Positions 28,155 to 30,766 of a stretch of 30,766 nt of DNA are shown here, piece after piece. Both the position numbers and the translations under genes were made by a program. The notes beneath the pieces were generated by a model, which searched no databases, was not told the DNA's origin, and saw nothing but the letters and a program-made list of their open reading frames with translations. Origin of the DNA: Myxococcota bacterium. GTDB taxonomy: Bacteria; Myxococcota_A; UBA9160; PR03. Position 1 is the stretch's first letter. Each line of letters starts with the position of its first letter. The DNA is taken from assembly GCA_030066475.1 (NCBI GenBank), contig JASJBO010000103.1, forward strand, positions 1 to 30,766, in the 5' to 3' direction.

Positions 28155-30766
28155 GTGTCTCACGGGTCGCGCGCCGCCGCCCACGACGCCTGCGGCATCC
28201 TGGGCGGTCTCACGCGCGCGCGCGCGCCGCTCGGGCGCTTCGTCCGGATGCTGGACGCGATGTCGCACCGGGGCGGCGACGGGCTTGGCGTGCTGTTCCG
28301 CATCTCCCGAGAGGTGCTCGCGAGCGAGCTCGCCGCCGCGCCCGTTCGCGAGCCCGCTGCGGTCCTGGCTGCCGGGACCGAGCCGCTCGTCCTCACGCTC
28401 CAGGTGCCCGCTGCCGTCGACGCGGCGCGGGCGGCGGCGACGACGCGCGAGGAGCTCGAGCGCCACGGGCTCGCCCTGCTCTACGCCCTGCCCGTCTCGC
28501 GAGCCACCCGCGACGAGGAGGCCGTGCGGACCTGGCGCTTCGTGGCCCGCGACACCGCGCCCGGAGCGGAGCCCGGGGTGGCCGCGCGCGTGCTGGCGGC
28601 GCGGCGCGGGCTCGAGGCGCGGGGCGGGAGCGACGGGCTTCCGCCTTCCTTCCACCCGGTGAGCTTCTCGGCGGCGCGGATGGTGCTCTACAAGCAGATC
28701 GGGAGCCTCGACGACTGGGTCGAGAGCTTCGGGCGCCAGGCGCTGGAGCAGCTCGCGACCGACTGCTTCATCGCGCACGTCCGCTACAGCACCAACACGC
28801 TGCCGCGGCACCGCTCCGCCCAGCCGTTCGGACTGCTCGCCCACAACGGCGAGATCAACAACATCGGCGCGATCCGCCGCGCCATGCGCGACGCCGCGAT
28901 CCCGACCTCGGCGGCCCTGAGCGACTCCTCGGACCTCGACGCGCTCGCCGCGGAGCTGTGTGCGGGCCGCGGCCTCGCGCTTTCCGAGGCGCTCCAGCTG
29001 CTGTTCCCGCGCCGCTGGCCGCGGCCCGACGCGGACGAGGCGGCGGCGGCCTGGCGCGCCCGGCTGGCCCGGGCCGCGCGCGCCGTGCGCGCCGAGGGCC
29101 CGGCGGCACTGGTCGCGACCGATGGGCGCGGCCTGGTCGGGCGCGTCGACAACCTGGGGCTGCGTCCGCTGGCGCTGGTCGAGACGCGGGCGCGCGACGT
29201 GTTCTTCGCCTCCGAGCCGGGCGCCGTGGCGCCGCTGGCCGAGGTCGCGCGCATCCACCAGCTGCGGCCCGGGGAGATGATCCTCGTGCGGCGCGACGCG
29301 GACGGGCCGCGGCTGGTCGGCGACGCGGAGCTCGAGGCGCTCCTGCGCAGCCGGCGCGCCCCGCAGTCCGCGCAGGCGCGGAGTGCGCGCGCCGGGCCGC
29401 CGCCGCGTCCCCCGCGCGACCGGGCGCCGCTCGAGCTGCGGCGCACCGTCGCCGGCTTCTCGGCCCGGGTGCGCCGGCAGCTCGAGGCGCTCTTCCTCTC
29501 CGGCGCGGAGCTCGGCAGCGGCACCGGCTGGCGCGGCGGCTTCGCCGTCTCGCGCGGCCCCGGCGCCCGTCTCGCCGACGCGTTCCAGGCGATGACCGCC
29601 CAGGTGACCGCGCCGACGCTGTCGGCCGAGCACGAGTCGGCGGCCATGGACGGCCGCGTCGTGCTCGGCGCCGCCCCGTCGCTCGACCTCGCACCCCGGG
29701 CGGGTGGCATCTCCCTGGCCCTGCCCCTGCTGCTCCCGGACGAGGACCTGGATGCCCCGGCAGCCGACGCCGTGCGCGAGGCGACGCAGCGCGTCGGCAT
29801 CCCGACCCTCAGGGCGCTCCGCGGCCAGGCAGGCTCCGCACTGGTCGAGATCGACGCACGCGTCGCGCTCGACGCCGCGGGCGACGACGCGGCGGGCGCC
29901 GCGGAGCTGTGCGCCACGCTCGAGCGCGTCTGCGCCGAGAGCCTCGCGCACGCCGAGGCGGGCGAGACCGAGCTGCTGCTGCTGCGCTGCACCTGGGGCG
30001 CGGACCCGCGCCGGGCGCCGCTGCCGCCCGAGCTGGCCGTGGGCGCCGTCGACCAGGCGCTGACCGAGCGCGGGCTGCGCCGGCGCGTGTCGCTGCTGGT
30101 GGCGTCGGAGGCGATCAGCGATCCGCACAGCATGTTCGTGCTGCTGCAGCTCGGGGCCGACGCGCTGGTGCCGACCCTGCTCGGCGAAGAGGCGATCGCC
30201 CTCGCGGCGCGCGCGCGCCGCGCGCCGGCCGAGACGCTCGAGCGCGGCCTGCGCGCCGCGGTCCGCGCCCTCTTCATCATGTACGGGCGTATCGCCACCA
30301 GCGAGATCGCAGCGGGGCGCGGGGGGCGCCGCGTCTGCGCGGTGGGCCTCGATCCCGAGCTCGTGCGGATGCTCGGCCTGCCCTCGGCGCTCGGCTCCGG
30401 CTGTGGGCCGCGCGAGCTGTGGCAGGGGCTGCGGCTGCGCGGCGAGGCGCTGGCGGGCAGCAGCGACGCCCTCGCCGCGCTGCAGGAGCCGGCCGTCGAC
30501 ACGATGCCCCTCGACGCCGCGCTGGGGGGCTACGCGCTGCTCGGAGGCTTCGACGACGCTCCGGGACGCCGCCCCCGCAGCGCCGGACAGCTCCGCGTGG
30601 CCGCGCAGGTGCTGGCCGACGCGGTGGCGCGCCAGACGCAGCGAGGCGAGGGCGACGCGCCGCACAGGCCGTCGCCCCCGGCGAGCGAGGCGGACGCCCG
30701 GCGGCTGCTGCAACGCGTCGGCGGTCTTCCGGTCGAGCGGGCCGCGGACCTCCACCTCGAGCTCTT
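28155..30766 (+). CDS. Divergent glutamate-synthase-like protein (class II amidotransferase; 3' end cut)
   Basis: An open frame of 870 codons from a GTG at 28155 (GGGAGGA eight bases upstream) that runs off the window. Residues 13 to about 375 are a class II glutamine amidotransferase domain: DACGILGGL with nucleophile C13 after a 12-residue propeptide, MSHRGGDGLGVLF, FIAHVRYSTNTLPRHRSAQP then FGLLAHNGEINNI, and VDNLGLRPLAL. A Pro/Arg-rich linker follows. Residues about 435-800 resemble the GltB central domain (AFQAMTAQVTAPTLS; ISDPHSMFVLLQLGADALVP), but conserved GltB segments such as SKMGIS...SYxGAQ are lost. Any FMN/Fe-S domain lies beyond the edge. True GltB, a paralogue with another acceptor, or a regulatory homologue are all possible. 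It follows the HHE gene. Confidence 0.85.
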   Translation, partial: MSHGSRAAAHDACGILGGLTRARAPLGRFVRMLDAMSHRGGDGLGVLFRISREVLASELAAAPVREPAAVLAAGTEPLVLTLQVPAAVDAARAAATTREELERHGLALLYALPVSRATRDEEAVRTWRFVARDTAPGAEPGVAARVLAARRGLEARGGSDGLPPSFHPVSFSAARMVLYKQIGSLDDWVESFGRQALEQLATDCFIAHVRYSTNTLPRHRSAQPFGLLAHNGEINNIGAIRRAMRDAAIPTSAALSDSSDLDALAAELCAGRGLALSEALQLLFPRRWPRPDADEAAAAWRARLARAARAVRAEGPAALVATDGRGLVGRVDNLGLRPLALVETRARDVFFASEPGAVAPLAEVARIHQLRPGEMILVRRDADGPRLVGDAELEALLRSRRAPQSAQARSARAGPPPRPPRDRAPLELRRTVAGFSARVRRQLEALFLSGAELGSGTGWRGGFAVSRGPGARLADAFQAMTAQVTAPTLSAEHESAAMDGRVVLGAAPSLDLAPRAGGISLALPLLLPDEDLDAPAADAVREATQRVGIPTLRALRGQAGSALVEIDARVALDAAGDDAAGAAELCATLERVCAESLAHAEAGETELLLLRCTWGADPRRAPLPPELAVGAVDQALTERGLRRRVSLLVASEAISDPHSMFVLLQLGADALVPTLLGEEAIALAARARRAPAETLERGLRAAVRALFIMYGRIATSEIAAGRGGRRVCAVGLDPELVRMLGLPSALGSGCGPRELWQGLRLRGEALAGSSDALAALQEPAVDTMPLDAALGGYALLGGFDDAPGRRPRSAGQLRVAAQVLADAVARQTQRGEGDAPHRPSPPASEADARRLLQRVGGLPVERAADLHLEL

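Noticed and set aside
28023..30755. Minus-strand open frame of 910 codons
   Set aside because: It is antisense to the glutamate-synthase-like gene, whose amidotransferase motifs are clear; the antisense product is low-complexity.

Overview
The window is very GC-rich and densely coded, with long shadow frames opposite most genes. It looks like a Gram-negative bacterium of the Myxococcota/'deltaproteobacterial' type. The evidence is OmpA-type lipoproteins, a periplasmic NrfHA pair, DxDxDG calcium-binding repeats in secreted proteins, and a secreted repeat protein ending in a MYXO-CTERM-like tail (Gly-Cys, hydrophobic stretch, five Arg). This placement is an inference. I saw no tRNA, rRNA, CRISPR array, insertion sequence or phage gene. 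No gap longer than 300 bases lacks a gene.

Layout. 1-1222: a partial SDR dehydrogenase (minus) diverging from a small secreted EF-hand protein (plus). 1305-8946: a four-gene minus-strand run, in order of transcription a HAD phosphatase/PlsC acyltransferase fusion, gpsA (ATGA overlap), an orphan molybdopterin oxidoreductase, and a large secreted tyrosinase-like/vWA/calcium-repeat protein. 9086-10294: an acyl-CoA dehydrogenase. 10307-11306: a metal-response unit, made of a MerR regulator and a protein fusing a cysteine-containing domain to a MerF-like transporter, under a MerR-type palindromic promoter that probably gives a leaderless mRNA. 11329-13316: a DUF4212 small subunit and a sodium:solute symporter. 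13426-14687: a DUF4398 protein and an OmpA lipoprotein (ATGA overlap). 14724-17696: the MYXO-CTERM-like repeat protein. 17752-18984: a PhyH dioxygenase downstream of a truncated arylsulfotransferase remnant in the same frame.

The right third has a strong nitrogen theme. nrfHA (19031-21060) reduces nitrite to ammonium. After a carboxyltransferase gene and a cytochrome P450 gene comes the operon amt-glnB (ammonium transporter and PII, minus). A treT-like trehalose synthase, a hemerythrin-like HHE protein and a divergent glutamate-synthase-like protein (plus, cut by the window end) point away from it. Between the two groups lie two -24/-12 sigma-54-type promoters, one per strand, which would place both under nitrogen-type control. 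This divergent unit is the most interesting part of the window as a system. Other notable items are the tyrosinase/vWA protein, the MerF fusion, and an NrfA whose catalytic heme motif is CxxCH instead of CxxCK.

All functional calls come from reading motifs by eye, with no database search. Start codons are chosen from Shine-Dalgarno matches, overlaps and family length.
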